NCBI GenBank assembly: GCA_963771835.1
Contig: CAVYVA010000001.1
Span: 1,240,001-1,304,000 of the forward strand
Source: CAVQCJ01 sp963771835
Lineage (GTDB): Bacteria; Actinomycetota; Actinomycetes; Prado026
DNA length: 64,000 bases
Direction of reading: 5' to 3'
The notes under the pieces are model-generated. The model made no database searches and was not told the origin of the DNA. It saw only the letters and a list, made by a program, of their open reading frames with translations. This document shows positions 39,628-50,939 of the stretch, one piece after another. Each line of letters starts with the position of its first letter. Position 1 is the stretch's first letter. The position numbers were made by a program, and so were the translations under genes.

Positions 39628-39761
39628 CCGCGCACCCCCGCGCACCCCCGCGCCCCCCGGCCGGCGCAACGGACCGACCAGCACGGCGCCGAGTGCATCA
39701 GCGGAGCCGGGATCATCAGGTACCGTCTCATCGCCCAGAGCCGTGAGTGGGGGATGCAGCT

Positions 39762-42755
39762 GTGAGGACCGGACCGATGGCCGACAGGTCTGCACGCCGC
39801 GCCACCGCAGTCCTGGGGAGCCTGTCGCTGGTCGCCGCGGGGCTCGTCGCGACAGCACTGCCTGCGACGGCGTCGGCGCTCGCGTCATCGGCCACTCTTC
39901 CGAAGGCACCTCGTCAGCTGCCCCGGCCGAGCGCCCACGCGACGCCGAGCGCGCACGCCACCGACCACGTGCTGGTGCGGTTCCGGTCGGGCACGACCTC
40001 CGCCCGCGCCTCCGCGGGTGTGCGTTCCGCCGGAGGCACGGCCCTGCGGGCAGTCAGCTCGACCGGGTACGCCCGGGTCGTGACCACCGACGTCGCCGGC
40101 AGCCTGCGCGCCCTGAAGGCCGACCCCGCCGTCGCCTGGGCCGGTTACGACTACGTCCGGCACGCGACCACAGTCCCGAACGACCCCGGCTACTCGGCCA
40201 CCTTCCAGAAGCCCTACCTAGACCTGGTGCGGCTGCCGCAGGCGTGGAGCGTCACGACCGGCTCGCTCAGCCAGGTCGTCGCCGTCGTGGACAGCGGCGT
40301 CGACAGCACCGCCCCGGACCTGGCCGGCCGCGTCCTGCCCGGTCACGATTTCTTCGACGCCGGACTCGACGACAGCAACGCCGCACCGGCCCCCGTGGAC
40401 AACAACTGCGCCGACCCGGCGCGACAGGGCACGGCACGTTCGTCGCCAGCGTCGCCGCCGCCGACACCAACAACGGGTACGGCCTCGCAGGAGCGGCCTG
40501 GAACGCCAAGGTCCTGCCCGTGCGGGTGCTCGACCAGTGCGGCGACGGGTTTCGACTCCGACGTGCGCGCCGGCATCGTGTGGGCCGCCGACCACGGCGC
40601 GACGGTCGTCAACCTGTCGCTCGGGGGTCCGGACCCCTCGCCGCCGTTGCAGGCAGCGCTGCAGTACGCCGTCGGCAAGGACATCCCGGTCGTCGTGGCC
40701 GCCGGCAACGACGGCAGTGCCGTGCCGCAGTACCCGGCGGCCTACCCCGAGGCCATCTCGATCGGCGCCACCGACGCCACCGGGCAGCTGACCTCGTTCA
40801 GCTCGTTCGGCGACTGGGTCGACCTGGCGGCCCCCGGATGGGACATCTCGGGGAGGAGCCGCGCGCGCTGTGCGCCGACGCGAGCGATCCGCATCCCACC
40901 GACTGCTACTTCGTCGGCGCCGGGCACGTCGTTCGCCGCCCCGCTGGTCAGCGGCGTCGACGGCGCTGTTGAGGACCAAGTCCCGTCCTGGACGCCGGCT
41001 CAGATCCGAGCCGGCTGGAGGGACGGCGCGGGACAGCGGTGCCGACCGGGTTCGACCCGTTCTACGGGTACGGCGTCGTCGACGCCTACGCCGCCGTCGG
41101 CGGCCCACGCACCATCGGCCGGACCGACCCGGTGATCCCGGCTGTCGCCGCCCGACTTCCCCGCGGGTGCCCAGAGCACGTCGAGCAACACGTGGAGGGT
41201 CGGGTTCGGTTACACCGGACGTCCGGTCTGGTACCGGTTCTCACCTGGCTCGGACGCCTCGGCGACCATCAGCATCGTGCCCGACCCGGTCGGCGTCGAC
41301 CGGACCACTCTGCCGGCCCAGCTCAAGCTCGTGGTCTCCGCCTACGACTCGCAGCTGAGGCTGCTCGGCTCTTCGTCGGCCGACGCCGACGGGAGCCCGG
41401 TCACGCTGAACGTCACGCTGCCGAACGGGGTGGACTACATCGCCGTGAGCAACGGCAACGGCTCGGTTCCCGGCGACACCCAGCCGGCCACGGCCACAGT
41501 GACTCTGCACGGGCCGGGCACCGTCACCACGCCCGGCCCGGCGGCATGGGTCGACACGGCCTGGCCGCAGGACCTCGTCGACAATCCGCAGCCCCCGCTG
41601 ACGGCCCGACCGACCGTGACGTTCGTCCGGGACATGGACCCGAGCACCTTGACGAGTCAGTCCGTGCAGCTGCGCGACGGCACGACCGGCGCCGTCGTCC
41701 CCGCCACCGTGTCCTACGACGCTCCGACCCGGGTGCTCACCCTCATACCGACCGCACCGCTGCTGGAGGGGACCCCTACGTCGTGTCGGTCAACGCCGGG
41801 GCACCGGGCTCGCCGGCCACGGACGCCGGGGCCGTCGTCATGCCCGAGTTCCTCGACTGGTTCAAGACCTACGCCGGAGCAGCCCGCCGCCGCCCGTCAC
41901 GAACCTGCACGCCGGCGGGTCTCCCTGGGGGGCCGACGCTGTCGTGGGACCACCCACAGAACGGCGACTTCGGGAATGTGGTCGTCCGGTACTCGACCGG
42001 ATCGACGCCGCCCACAGCGACCACCGGCACGCTCGGGTACTCCGGCAGCCTCGACAGTGCCACGATCAGCGGGCTGGTCGCCGGTCAGGACTACGCGTTC
42101 TCGGTGTTCACGTACGGCACGTACGGGTTCAACACTCCGGACGTCAGCACGGCCGGAACCCTCGTCCTGCCCGGGTCGAGGACCACGCTGACCTCGACGC
42201 TCGGCGCTCCGGCCTACGGACAGACCACCACCGTCACGGCGACCGTCCGGTCGCTGGCCGGCTCGCCGGCCGCAGGGCGGACGGTCCTGGTGTACTGGCG
42301 GCGTACCGGCACGACCGCATGGACCCTGGTCGGCAGCCCCACGACGAACCCGTCCGGACAGGTCTCGTTCCCGTCGACGCCGCCGTGGAACGCGACCTAC
42401 TACGCCGTCGACACCGGCGGCGCCGGGACGATGGGCTCCACCGCGATGCTGGCGCTTCCGGTGCACTTCGCGATCACGTCCGCGACGATCCCGGCCACCG
42501 CGTCCGTCGGTCAGACGATACGCGTTCAGCGGGACGGTGGCGCCGGCGCGTCCCGGTGGTGCGGGTCTGGCTCGAGGGCCTGTGGAGCAACACATGGCAC
42601 CTGGTCGGGTCCGCGCACTTTGACCAGCCACAGCAGCTACTCGTTCACGGTCGTGCCGACCAAGCGCTCCACGTACGTGTACCGCGTCTACGAACCCGCT
42701 GACACGCTGCTCACCGCAGGAGTCGACGGCCAGCTACCGGATCGTCGTCTCCTGA
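39762..42755 (+). pseudogene. Secreted subtilase (S8 serine peptidase), heavily frameshifted as written
   Basis: About 998 codons. A signal peptide (MADRSARRATAVLGSLSLVAAG... ending ATASA) is followed by an inhibitor-like propeptide (DHVLVRFRSGTTS...TDVAGSLRALKADPAVAWA in parts) and the S8 catalytic domain: Asp in VVAVVDSGVD, His in GHGTFVASVAA, Ser in GTSFAAPLVSGV. The C-terminal half is Thr/Ser/Val-rich and contains an fn3-like segment (SGLVAGQDYAFSVFTYGT) and two Ig-like repeats. At least eight shifts between 40420 and 42730 move the frame both ways, so real decay cannot be excluded. GTG 39762 after GGGGG is preferred; GTG 39747 and ATG 39777 are alternatives. Confidence 0.75.
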
Positions 42756-42774
42756 CCCAGGGCTCGCGCTGCCG

Positions 42775-42802
42775 TTGTCGTTGCTGCCGCTGCTAGTACA
42801 GT
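42775..42802 (+). promoter_or_regulatory. Candidate promoter of the ABC exporter genes, possibly leaderless
   Basis: TTGTCG (42775-42780), a 16-bp spacer and TACAGT (42797-42802) resemble a housekeeping-sigma promoter. The GTG at 42811 lies 8 bp after the -10 element and has no ribosome site, so transcription may start at or next to the start codon. Confidence 0.4.
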
Positions 42803-42810
42803 CCGGGCAC

Positions 42811-43725
42811 GTGATCGGCGTCGAGCCACCTGTCGAAGTCGTTCGGCAGCCTGCGTGCGGTGGACGACCTGTCGTTCACGGTGGCGGCCGGGACGGTCAC
42901 CGGGTTCCTCGGGCCCAACGGCGCCGGCAAGACCACGACGTTGCGGATGGTGCTCGGCCTGGTCACGCCCGACGGCGGGCACCGCGACGATCGACGGCCG
43001 GCCGTACGCCGACCTCGACGACCCGGTCCGCACGGTGGGCGCCGCGCTGGAGGCGTCGAGCTTCCACCCCGGCCGCACCGGACGCGACCACCTGAGGGTG
43101 ATGGCCCGCGCCGGCGGCCTGCCGGACCGGCGGGCCGACGAGGTGCTCGAGCTGGTCGGCCTGACCGATCCCGGCGCGCGCCGCGTCGGCACCTACTCCA
43201 GCGGCATGCGGCAGCGGCTCGGCCTGGCCGGCGCGCTGCTCGGCGACCCGGCGGTCCTGGTCCTGGACGAGCCGGCCAACGGGCTGGACCCGGAGGGGAT
43301 CGCCTGGCTGCGCGGCTTCCTGCGCCACCGCGCGTCCCAGGGTGGGACGGTCCTGGTGTCCAGCCACGTCCTGGCCGAGGTCGAGCAGACCGTCGACGAC
43401 GTCGTGATCCTGGCCCGCGGCCGGCTGGTCCGGGCCTGCCCGCTGGCCGAGCTCGTCGCCGGACGCGGTGCGCACGTCGTGGTCCGGACCCCGCAGTCGG
43501 CCGCGTTGCGCGCGGCGCTGGCGGCCGGGGTCGACGGCGTCGTCCCGACCGGCATGCGGGACCGGCCCGACGGCGCGCTGGACGTCCTCGGCGTGGACGC
43601 GGCGCTGGTGGGCCGGGCGGCGCTGCGGTCCGGCGCCGAGCTGCACGAGCTGCGCGAGGAGCGCACCGACCTGGAGGACATCTTCCTCGCGCTGACCCGC
43701 GACGACGCCGGACGGTGCGCCGTGA
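42811..43725 (+). CDS. ABC transporter ATPase, exporter type (three frameshifts as written)
   Basis: 303 residues when repaired. It has SKSFGSLRAVDDL, Walker A GPNGAGKTTT, signature YSSGMRQRLGLAGALLGD, Walker B LVLDEPANGLDPEG, and an H-loop SSHVLAEVE. Arrangement and the GMRQRL signature match the drug/lantibiotic-efflux (CcmA-like) ATPases. Extra bases near 42826, 42982 and 43711 disturb the frame. The repaired end (DDADGAP) overlaps the permease start by 4 bp. It probably pairs with the next gene. Confidence 0.83.
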
Positions 43726-44476
43726 CGCGCGGCCTGCTGCGGTCCGAGCTGCTGAAGATCACCAGCGTCCGCAGCACCTACGCCCTCGCCGCCGGCTGCC
43801 TGGCCTACGTGGCGCTCGACGTCGTCGCGCTGGTCTTCGCCGCCGGGCAGCCCGGGGTGCCTGCGCTGTCCGACCCGGCCACGGTGCGCACGGTCTTCGC
43901 GGCGTCCGGGACGCGCGTCCGCGCTCGTCCTCGTGATCGGCATCCTCGGCATGACCACCGAGTACCGGCACCAGACGGTCACCCCGACGTTCCTGGTCAC
44001 GCCCCGGCGCGGGCGGGTCCTGACGGCCAAGCTGGTCGTGCACGCGCTCGTGGGCCTGCTGATCGGCGTGCTGTGCGCGCTGGTCGCCACCGGACTGGGC
44101 ACGGCGGCGCTCGCCCTGCGCGACGCACGCCACGGTCCCGGCGTCGACCGTGGCGCAGATCGAGGGCGGCGCGATGCTCGGCTACGCGATCTACGCGGCC
44201 GTCGGGGTCTGCGTCGGCGCCCTGGTCCGCAACCAGATCGCCGCCGTCGTCGGGGCCCTGCTGTGGACGGTGCTGGCGGAGTCGCTGACCGTGGCCCTGC
44301 TCCCGCAGGTCGGGCGCTGGCTGCCGGGGGGTGCGCTGGCCGGAGTGCTCCAGAGCACCCCGGTGCGCGGCGGGACGTACCTGCCGGTCTGGGCGGGGGC
44401 CCTGCTGCTCACGGCGTACGGCGTGGCCTTCGCGCTGCTGGCGGCCGCGACCACGCTGCGCCGCGACGTGACGTGA
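43722..44476 (+). CDS. ABC-2 type permease of exporter (two frameshifts as written)
   Basis: 250 residues when repaired, with about six membrane segments, starting TRGLLRSELLKITSVRSTYAL, a common opening of actinobacterial ABC-2 permeases. ILGMTTEYRHQTVTPTFLVTPRRGRVL is the typical cytoplasmic loop after helix two (core TEYRHQTVTPTFL). Extra bases near 43912 and 44125 shift the frame. Substrate unknown. The ATPase/permease pair stands alone without a regulator. Confidence 0.8.
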
Positions 44477-44563
44477 TCCACGGCGCGGGCCGCCTGGTCG
44501 GCCCACGCCCGGGGATACGCTGACCGGGTTCGGCTCGCATCCTCCGGAAGCAGGCGGTCGCCC

Positions 44564-47500
44564 GTGTCCTCCCAGGCACCTTCGAGCAACCCGATGGCCG
44601 GTTTCGGCCCCAACGAGTGGCTCGTCGACGAGATCTACCAGCAGTACCTGGCCGACAAGAGCTCCGTGGACCCCGCGTGGTGGGACTTCTTCGAGGACTA
44701 CCAGCCCGCGGACGCGACGCTGCCGCGGGCCGAGCGCGCGACCGGCAACGGACACCCGAACGGCGCCGTCGACCGTCGGCACGACCACCGCGCCGCGCCG
44801 ACGCCCGCCGCCGCGGCGCCCACCGCCGCCGGCTGCGCCGCGCCGGCCGCAGCGCCGGCACCGGCCGCGGTCCCGGCCGTCGAGGCAGCCGCACGGGTCG
44901 CCGACGAGATCGAGACCATCCCGCTGCGCGGCGCCGCGGCCCGCGTCGTCGACAACATGGAGACCAGCCTCACCGTCCCGACCGCGACCTCCGTGCGGGC
45001 CGTCCCGGCCAAGCTGCTCATCGACAACCGCACCGTGATCAACAACCACCTGGCCAGGGCGCGCGGCGGCAAGGTCTCGTTCACGCACCTCATCGGCTGG
45101 GCCGTCGTGCAGGCCGTGAAGCTCATGCCGGAGATGAACGCCGGCTTCGCCGAGGTCGACGGCAAGCCGGTCGCTGCAGCGCCCCGCGCACGTCAACCTC
45201 GGTCTGGCCATCGACCTCACCAAGCCCGACGGCACCCGTCAGCTGGTCGTCCCGAACATCAAGCACGCCGACGCCATGGACTTCGCCAAGTTCGTCGCGA
45301 CGTACGAGGACCTGGTCCGCAAGGCCCGCCAGAACAAGCTGACCGTCGAGGACTTCCAGGGCACCACGATCAGCCTGACCAACCCCGGCACGCTCGGCAC
45401 CGTCCACTCCGTGCCGCGGCTGATGTCCGGGCAGGGCACCATCGTCGGCGTCGGTGCGATGGAGTACCCGGCGGAGTACCAGGGCGCGTCGCCCGAGACC
45501 CTGGCCCGGCTGGCGATCAGCAAGACGATGACGCTGACCTCGACGTACGACCACCGCATCATCCAGGGCGCGCAGTCCGGCCAGTTCCTCGGGCACGTGC
45601 ACGAGCTCCTGCTCGGCGACTGGTTCTACGACGGGGTCTTCGCCGCGCTGCGCATCCCGTACGAGCCGATCCGCTGGGCCCAGGACGTCCAGGAGTCGCA
45701 CGACGACGACATCAACAAGGTCGCGCGCGTCCAGGAGCTGATCCACGCCTACCGGGTCCGCGGCCACCTGATGGCCGACACCGACCCGCTGGAGTACCAC
45801 CAGCGCAAGCACCCCGACCTGGACGTGACCCGGCACGGCCTGACGCTGTGGGACCTGGACCGGGAGTTCCCGACCGGCGGGTTCGGCGGCAAGCCGTTCG
45901 CGAAGCTGCGCACGATCCTGGGCGTCCTGCGCGACTCGTACTGCCGGACCGTCGGCATCGAGTACATGCACATCCAGGACCCCGAGCAGCGGGAGTGGAT
46001 CCAGGCCAGGGTCGAGCGCCCGCACGCGCGGACCGAGGCGGCCGAGCACCTGCGGATCCTGCGCCGGCTGAACGCCGCCGAGGCGTTCGAGACCTTCCTG
46101 CAGACCAAGTACGTCGGCCAGAAGCGGTTCTCGCTCGAGGGCGGCGAGACGGTCGTCGCGCTGCTCGACGCGGTGCTGGAGTCGGCCGCGCACGACGGCC
46201 TCGACGAGGTCGCGATCGGGATGCCGCACCGCGGCCGGCTCAACGTGCTGGCGAACATCGTCGGCAAGAGCTACGGCCAGATCTTCCGCGAGTTCGAGGG
46301 GAACATCGACCCCGGCAGCGCGCACGGCTCCGGCGACGTCAAGTACCACCTCGGCGCCGACGGCGTGTTCACCGCCGACGACGGCAGCACCATCAAGGTG
46401 TCGCTGGTCTCCAACCCCTCGCACCTGGAGGCCGTCGACCCGGTGCTCGAGGGCTTCGTGCGGGCCAAGCAGGACCTGCTCAACCGCGGCGAGCAGTTCC
46501 CCGTGCTGCCGGTGCTCATGCACGGGGACGCGGCGTTCGCCGGGTCAGGGCGTCGTCGCGGAGACCCTCGAGCTGAGCCAGCTCAAGGGCTACCGCACCG
46601 GCGGGACCGTCCACATCATCGTGAACAACCAGGTCGGGCTTCACCACGTCGCCGGCCGCGAGCCGCTCGTCCACGTACGCGACCGACGTCGCGCGCACGA
46701 TCCAGGCGCCGATCTTCCACGTCAACGGCGACGACCCCGAGGCGTGCGTGCGGGTGGCCCGGCTGGCGTTCGACTTCCGGCAGGCGTTCAAGAAGGACGT
46801 CGTCATCGACATGATCTGCTACCGCCGGCGCGGCCACAACGAGGCCGACGACCCGTCGCTGACGCAGCCGCTGATGTACCAGCTGATCGACAACAAGCGG
46901 TCGGTGCGCAAGCTGTACACCGAGGCGCTCATCGGCCGCGGCGACATCTCGGTCGAGGAGGCCGAGCAGGCGCTGCGCGACTACCAGTCCCAGCTCGAGA
47001 AGGTCTTCCAGGAGACCCGCAACGCCGCCGAGGACACCCACTCGCTCAGCGACGTCTCCGGCGAGGTGGAGCGCGAGGGGCAGGCCGTGCTCAAGCCGCA
47101 GCGGCCGTCCGCCGACGTGCCGACCGCCGTGACCCGCGAGGTCGTCGACCGCGTCGTCGCCTCGCAGCTGACCATGCCCGACGGATTCACCGTGCACCCG
47201 CGGCTGGCGCCGCAGCTCAAGCGCCGGGCCGAGATGGTGGAGACCGACAGCATCGACTTCGGCATGGGCGAGGCGCTCGCCATCGGCTCGCTGCTCAGCG
47301 AGGGCGCGGCGGTGCGCATCGCCGGCCAGGACACCCGCCGCGGCACGTTCGGCCACCGCCACATCGTCATCGTCGACGCGCAGGACCGGCTGGCAGTACA
47401 AGCCGCTCAAGCAGCTGTACGCCAACGGCGGCAAGCTGTACGTCTACGACTCCCCGCTCTCGGAGTTCGCCGCGATGGGCTTCGAGTACGGCTACTCCGT

Positions 47501-48270
47501 GGCGCGGCCGGAGGCGCTGGTCATGTGGGAGGCGCAGTTCGGCGACTTCGTCAACGGCGCGCAGACCATCGTCGACGAGTTCATCTCCTCCGGTGAGCAG
47601 AAGTGGGGCCAGGAGTCCTCCGTGGTGCTGCTGCTCCCGCACGGCTACGAGGGCCAGGGGCCGGACCACTCCTCGGCGCGGGTCGAGCGCTTCCTGCAGC
47701 TGTGCGCGCAGGACAACATGACCGTCGCCATGCCGTCCACGCCGGCCTCGTACTTCCACCTGCTGCGCTGGCAGGTGCACTCCGACCTGCACCGGCCGAT
47801 GGTGGTGTTCACGCCGAAGTCGCTGCTGCGGTCCAAGCTCGCGGCGTCGGCCACGTCCGACTTCACCACCGGCCACTTCCGCGCCGTCATCGGCGACGCG
47901 GGGGCCGACCCGGCCGCCGTCGCGACGCGTCCTGCTGTGCAGCGGCAAGGTCTACTACGACCTGCTGGCGGAGCGGGCCGCGCGCGGGGCGCCGGACACC
48001 GCGATCGTGCGGCTCGAGCGGCTGTACCCGCTGCCGGTCAAGACGCTGCCGGCCGAGCTCGACCGCTACCCGCACCTCGAGGAGGTCCGCTGGGTGCAGG
48101 AGGAGCCGGCCAACCAGGGCGCCTGGCCGTTCATGGCGCTGCACCTGCCCGAGCGCATCGGCCGCCCGCTGGTCCGGGTCTCGCGCGCGGAGTCGTCGTC
48201 GCCGGCCGTCGGGTCGCACCACCGGCACGACGCCGAGCAGCGAGCGCTGGTCGAGCAGGCCTTCGCCTAG
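44564..48270 (+). CDS. kgd: Multifunctional 2-oxoglutarate dehydrogenase E1/E2-like protein Kgd (five frameshifts as written)
   Basis: This central TCA-cycle protein fuses an E2-like acyltransferase domain to the ThDP-dependent E1. The repaired length is about 1233 residues, normal for the family. In order: N-terminal helix WLVDEIYQQYLADKSSVDPA, an Ala/Pro-rich linker, the acyltransferase core ending TYDHRIIQGAQSGQFL with its catalytic histidine, then E1 blocks IGMPHRGRLNVLANIV, HGDAAFAGQG, NNQVGFTT, RRRGHNEADDPSLTQP and SEFAAMGFEYGYSV. Extra bases near 45178, 46545, 46640, 47395 and 47928 shift the frame. The five insertions bring the length to an exact multiple of three. GTG start at 44564. 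Confidence 0.93.
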
Positions 48271-48278
48271 CCCCGACG

Positions 48279-48455
48279 ATGTACTTCACCGACCGCGGCA
48301 TCGAGGAGCTCGAGCAACGCCGCGGGGACGAGGGCGTCACGCTGGCGTGGGTGGCCGAGCGGCTGCGCGAGTTCGTCGACCTGAACCCCGAGTTCGAGAC
48401 GCCCGTCGAGCGGCTGGCCACCTGGCTGGCGCGCCTCGACGACGAGGAGGACTGA
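48279..48455 (+). CDS. Small conserved actinobacterial protein (DUF6104-like)
   Basis: A 58-residue protein, MYFTDRGIEELEQRRGDEG then VTLAWVAERLREFVDLNPEFE, ending in an acidic RLDDEED tail. It is predicted soluble, mostly helical. It lies 8 bp after kgd, where small proteins of this type are commonly found in actinobacteria, so co-expression is likely. I recognise the pattern but no function is known. Confidence 0.7.
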   Translation: MYFTDRGIEELEQRRGDEGVTLAWVAERLREFVDLNPEFETPVERLATWLARLDDEED

Positions 48456-48477
48456 CTCCGACGCCCTGCGACACGAG

Positions 48478-49299
48478 TCAGCGGCGGTTCTTGACCGCCC
48501 ACTCCAGCGACTCGTCGGCGACCTCTTCCCAGCCCGGCACAGCCATCGTGAAGTGCGGCCGGCCGGGGTAGTTCTTGTACTCGGTGACCGCGGTCGACCG
48601 GTGGTAGCGCATCAGCGTCTCCCGGACCAGCGAGACCGGCACCGTGTTGTCCTCGCTGCCGGAGACCAGCAGCAGCGGCGCCCGGTCGTTGTTGCGCAGG
48701 TTCACCTTGGTCGCCGCGTTCGGGTTGACGTTCGCGGACGCGGCCTGGAACAGCGGGCGGCCGGGACCGGGCACCTGGTAGCGGTCGTACAGGTCCTGCG
48801 ACTCCTCGTCGCTCACGGTGTTGGCGAAGCCGAAGTGGAACTGCTGCGGCGTGAGCATCACGGTGCGGTTGCGGTTGAGCGGGTTGCTGAGCACCGGGAA
48901 CGTGGCCTTGAGACTGGACAGCGGCAGCCGGAGCACGCCCTTGATCGGAGCGGGGTGCAGCGCCACGCCCGCGGCACCCACTCCGCGGTCGAGCAGGATC
49001 TGCGTGACCAGGCCGCCGAACGAGTGCCCGATGATGATCGGCTCCTCCGGCAGGGTCCGGATGATCGCCTCGTAGTGGTCGGCGACCTCGACGACGCCCA
49101 GGCCGTTCATCACCGACGGGTCGCGGCGCAGCTCCTCGACCTCGACCTCCATCCCCGGCCAGGCCGGCGCGAGCACCTCGTACCCGAGCTTGCTGTAGCG
49201 GTCGACCCAGTGCTCCCACCCCCGCGGAGTGAGCCACAGACCGTGGATGAGCACGATGGTGCCGGCGGGACGGGTGGGGTCCTGCGGGTCGTCCGACAT
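48478..49299 (-). CDS. Alpha/beta-hydrolase
   Basis: A 273-residue hydrolase with HGLWLTPRGWEHW (oxyanion region), nucleophile elbow IIGHSFGGLV, an Asp in LLLVSGSEDNTVP and the catalytic His in GRPHFTMAVPGW. The central segment (PAPIKGVLRLPLSSLKATFPVL in sense) is a lid. Frame intact, ATG at 49299. It is convergent with the small DUF6104-like gene and divergent from the cupin gene. Substrate unknown; the family includes esterases and lactonases. Confidence 0.85.
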   Translation of the reverse strand: MSDDPQDPTRPAGTIVLIHGLWLTPRGWEHWVDRYSKLGYEVLAPAWPGMEVEVEELRRDPSVMNGLGVVEVADHYEAIIRTLPEEPIIIGHSFGGLVTQILLDRGVGAAGVALHPAPIKGVLRLPLSSLKATFPVLSNPLNRNRTVMLTPQQFHFGFANTVSDEESQDLYDRYQVPGPGRPLFQAASANVNPNAATKVNLRNNDRAPLLLVSGSEDNTVPVSLVRETLMRYHRSTAVTEYKNYPGRPHFTMAVPGWEEVADESLEWAVKNRR

Positions 49300-49450
49300 G
49301 GCGTTCTCCCCGGATGGTGGGACGCAGCGGTCCCCACGAACCTATGCGGCGTATCCGGCTGCTTCAAGCCGCAGGACCAACGCCTCTACGCCGCCCCGAG
49401 CCGGCGCGGGACGGTCGGGAGAGCGCGACAGCCGAGAGGAGTCAGATCTC

Positions 49451-49834
49451 ATGAACGACATGCACTACTTCCCCATCGCCACGATCGCCGAGCAGAGCGC
49501 CGACTTCCGGAGAGTCCTCTGGACCGGGAAGCACACCCAGCTCGTGATCATGACCATCCCTCCTGGCGGCGAGATCGGATCGGAGACCCACGCCGACACC
49601 GACCAGATCCTGACGTTCGTGAGCGGCATCGGCGAGGCGGATGTCGCGGCGGCGACGATGAAGGTCGCCCAGGGCGATCTCGTCGTTGTTCCGGCAGGCA
49701 CTCGCCACAACTTCCGCAACACCGGCGTCAACCCGCTGGTCCTCTACACGGTGTACGGCCCGCCGGAGCACGCCGACGGAGTCGTGCACGCCACCAAGGA
49801 GGAGGCCGACGCCGACGAGGCGCACACGCACTAG
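49451..49834 (+). CDS. Single-domain cupin
   Basis: 127 residues with the two cupin motifs: GGEIGSETHADTDQILTFVSG (core ETHADTDQ) and DLVVVPAGTRHNFRNTG. The His/Glu pattern could bind a metal. The tail is acidic and His-rich (EADADEAHTH). The coding sequence is less GC-rich than its neighbours. ATG at 49451 with GAGAGGAG upstream. It ends 14 bp before the large palindrome. Function is unassigned; small cupins often are sugar isomerases or detoxification enzymes. Confidence 0.82.
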   Translation: MNDMHYFPIATIAEQSADFRRVLWTGKHTQLVIMTIPPGGEIGSETHADTDQILTFVSGIGEADVAAATMKVAQGDLVVVPAGTRHNFRNTGVNPLVLYTVYGPPEHADGVVHATKEEADADEAHTH

Positions 49835-49848
49835 ACCGTCCCCCGCCT

Positions 49849-49902
49849 CCGTCGTTGCCTACGGATTGGGGGTCATGACCCCCAATCCGTAGGCAACGAC
49901 GG
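49849..49902. repeat. 54-bp perfect palindrome between convergent genes
   Basis: Every base from 49849 pairs with its mirror to 49902 around the centre TCA|TGA (49875/49876). The central 20 bp are TTGGGGGTCATGACCCCCAA and the outer arms are CCGTCGTTGCCTACGGA and its complement. There is no loop. It fills the gap between the cupin (stop 49834) and the dehydrogenase (stop 49903), so the simplest role is a bidirectional terminator, but loopless perfection over 27 bp per arm is unusual. As RNA, the central 3-4 pairs would open. Confidence 0.9.
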
Positions 49903-50893
49903 CTAGAGCAGGTCGGCGACGGTGAGGACGATCTTGCCGAACGCGTCCCCGGACGCGAGCCGCTCGAACGCCGACCGGGCGTCCCGCAGGTCGTACGTCG
50001 AGTCGACCAGCGGGTGGATCCCGTCGCGCGGCCAGCAGCGCCGCGAGCGACTCGAGCTCCTCGCGGGTCCCCATCGTCGAGCCGACGACGGACAGCTGCA
50101 GGAAGAAGACCCGGTTGAGCTGAGCGGGCGGGTTGGCGCCGGACGTCGCACCGCACACCACCAGCCGCCCGCCCGGTTTGAGCGCCTTGAGCGAGTGGTC
50201 CCACGTCGCCTCGCCGACGGTCTCCATGACCGCGTCGACGCGCTCGGGCAGCCGGGCGCCGGCCTCGAAGACGGCGTCGGCCCCGAGCTCCAGCGCGCGG
50301 TCGCGCTTGGTCCCGTCCCGGCTGGTGGCGTACACGCGGAAGCCCCCGGCCTTGGCCAGCACGATCGCGGCCGTCGCGACCCCGCCGCCCGCCCCCTGCA
50401 CCAGCACGCTGTCGCCGCGGCGCAGCCCGGAGCGGGTGAACAGCATGCGGTACGCGGTCAGCCAGGCCGTCGGCAGGCACGCAGCCTCGGCCCAGGACAG
50501 CTCGGCCGGCTTGGCGACGAGGTTGCGGCGCGGCACGCGCACGAGCTCGGCCAGCGTCCCGTCGTGCACCTCGGACAGCAGCGACCGCTTGGGGTCGAGC
50601 GTCTCGTCGCCGCCGCCGGCGGCCGGGTCGCCGATCACGGCGTGCACGATGACCTCGCGCCCGTCCTCGTCGACGCCGGCGGCGTCGCAGCCGAGCACGA
50701 TCGGCAGCCGTTCCGGCGCGATGCCGACGCCCTTGAGCGTCCACAGGTCGTGATGGTTCAGCGCGGCGGCCCGGACGCGCACCGTCGTCCAGCCCTCGGA
50801 CGGCTCGGGGTCGGGGCGCTCCCCGAGGCCGAGCCCGGCCAGCGGGTCGGCGGCGTCGATGCGGTCGGCGGTGACGGCGAACATGCCGGTCAA
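49903..50893 (-). CDS. Zinc-type / quinone-oxidoreductase-like alcohol dehydrogenase (MDR; one frameshift as written)
   Basis: 329 residues when repaired. The N-terminal GroES-like domain has VRAAALNHHDLWTLKG and LPIVLGCDAAGVDEDG, and the cofactor domain VLVQGAGGGVATAAIVLAKAGG. NADPH preference is suggested by YATSRDGTKRDRA. The catalytic zinc cysteine is replaced (NHHDLW) but an intact C-terminal DAFGKIVLTV fits quinone-reductase-like MDRs. One extra base near 50032 shifts the frame. Its stop abuts the 54-bp palindrome. ATG at 50884-50886 region with the MTGMFAV start at 50893. Confidence 0.84.
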
Positions 50894-50939
50894 CCTACCC
50901 GTCGTGCTGCGCGGGGCCGCGCCGTCCCTGACCGTCCGG

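Noticed and set aside
39628..39761. GCACCCCCGC direct repeats after the deacetylase gene as a regulatory array
   Set aside because: Only two or three copies in very GC-rich sequence; no clear link to a regulator or terminator.
44564..48270. Programmed frameshifting in kgd
   Set aside because: Five shifts at unrelated sequences, no slippery heptamer or consistent downstream structure; error explains them better.
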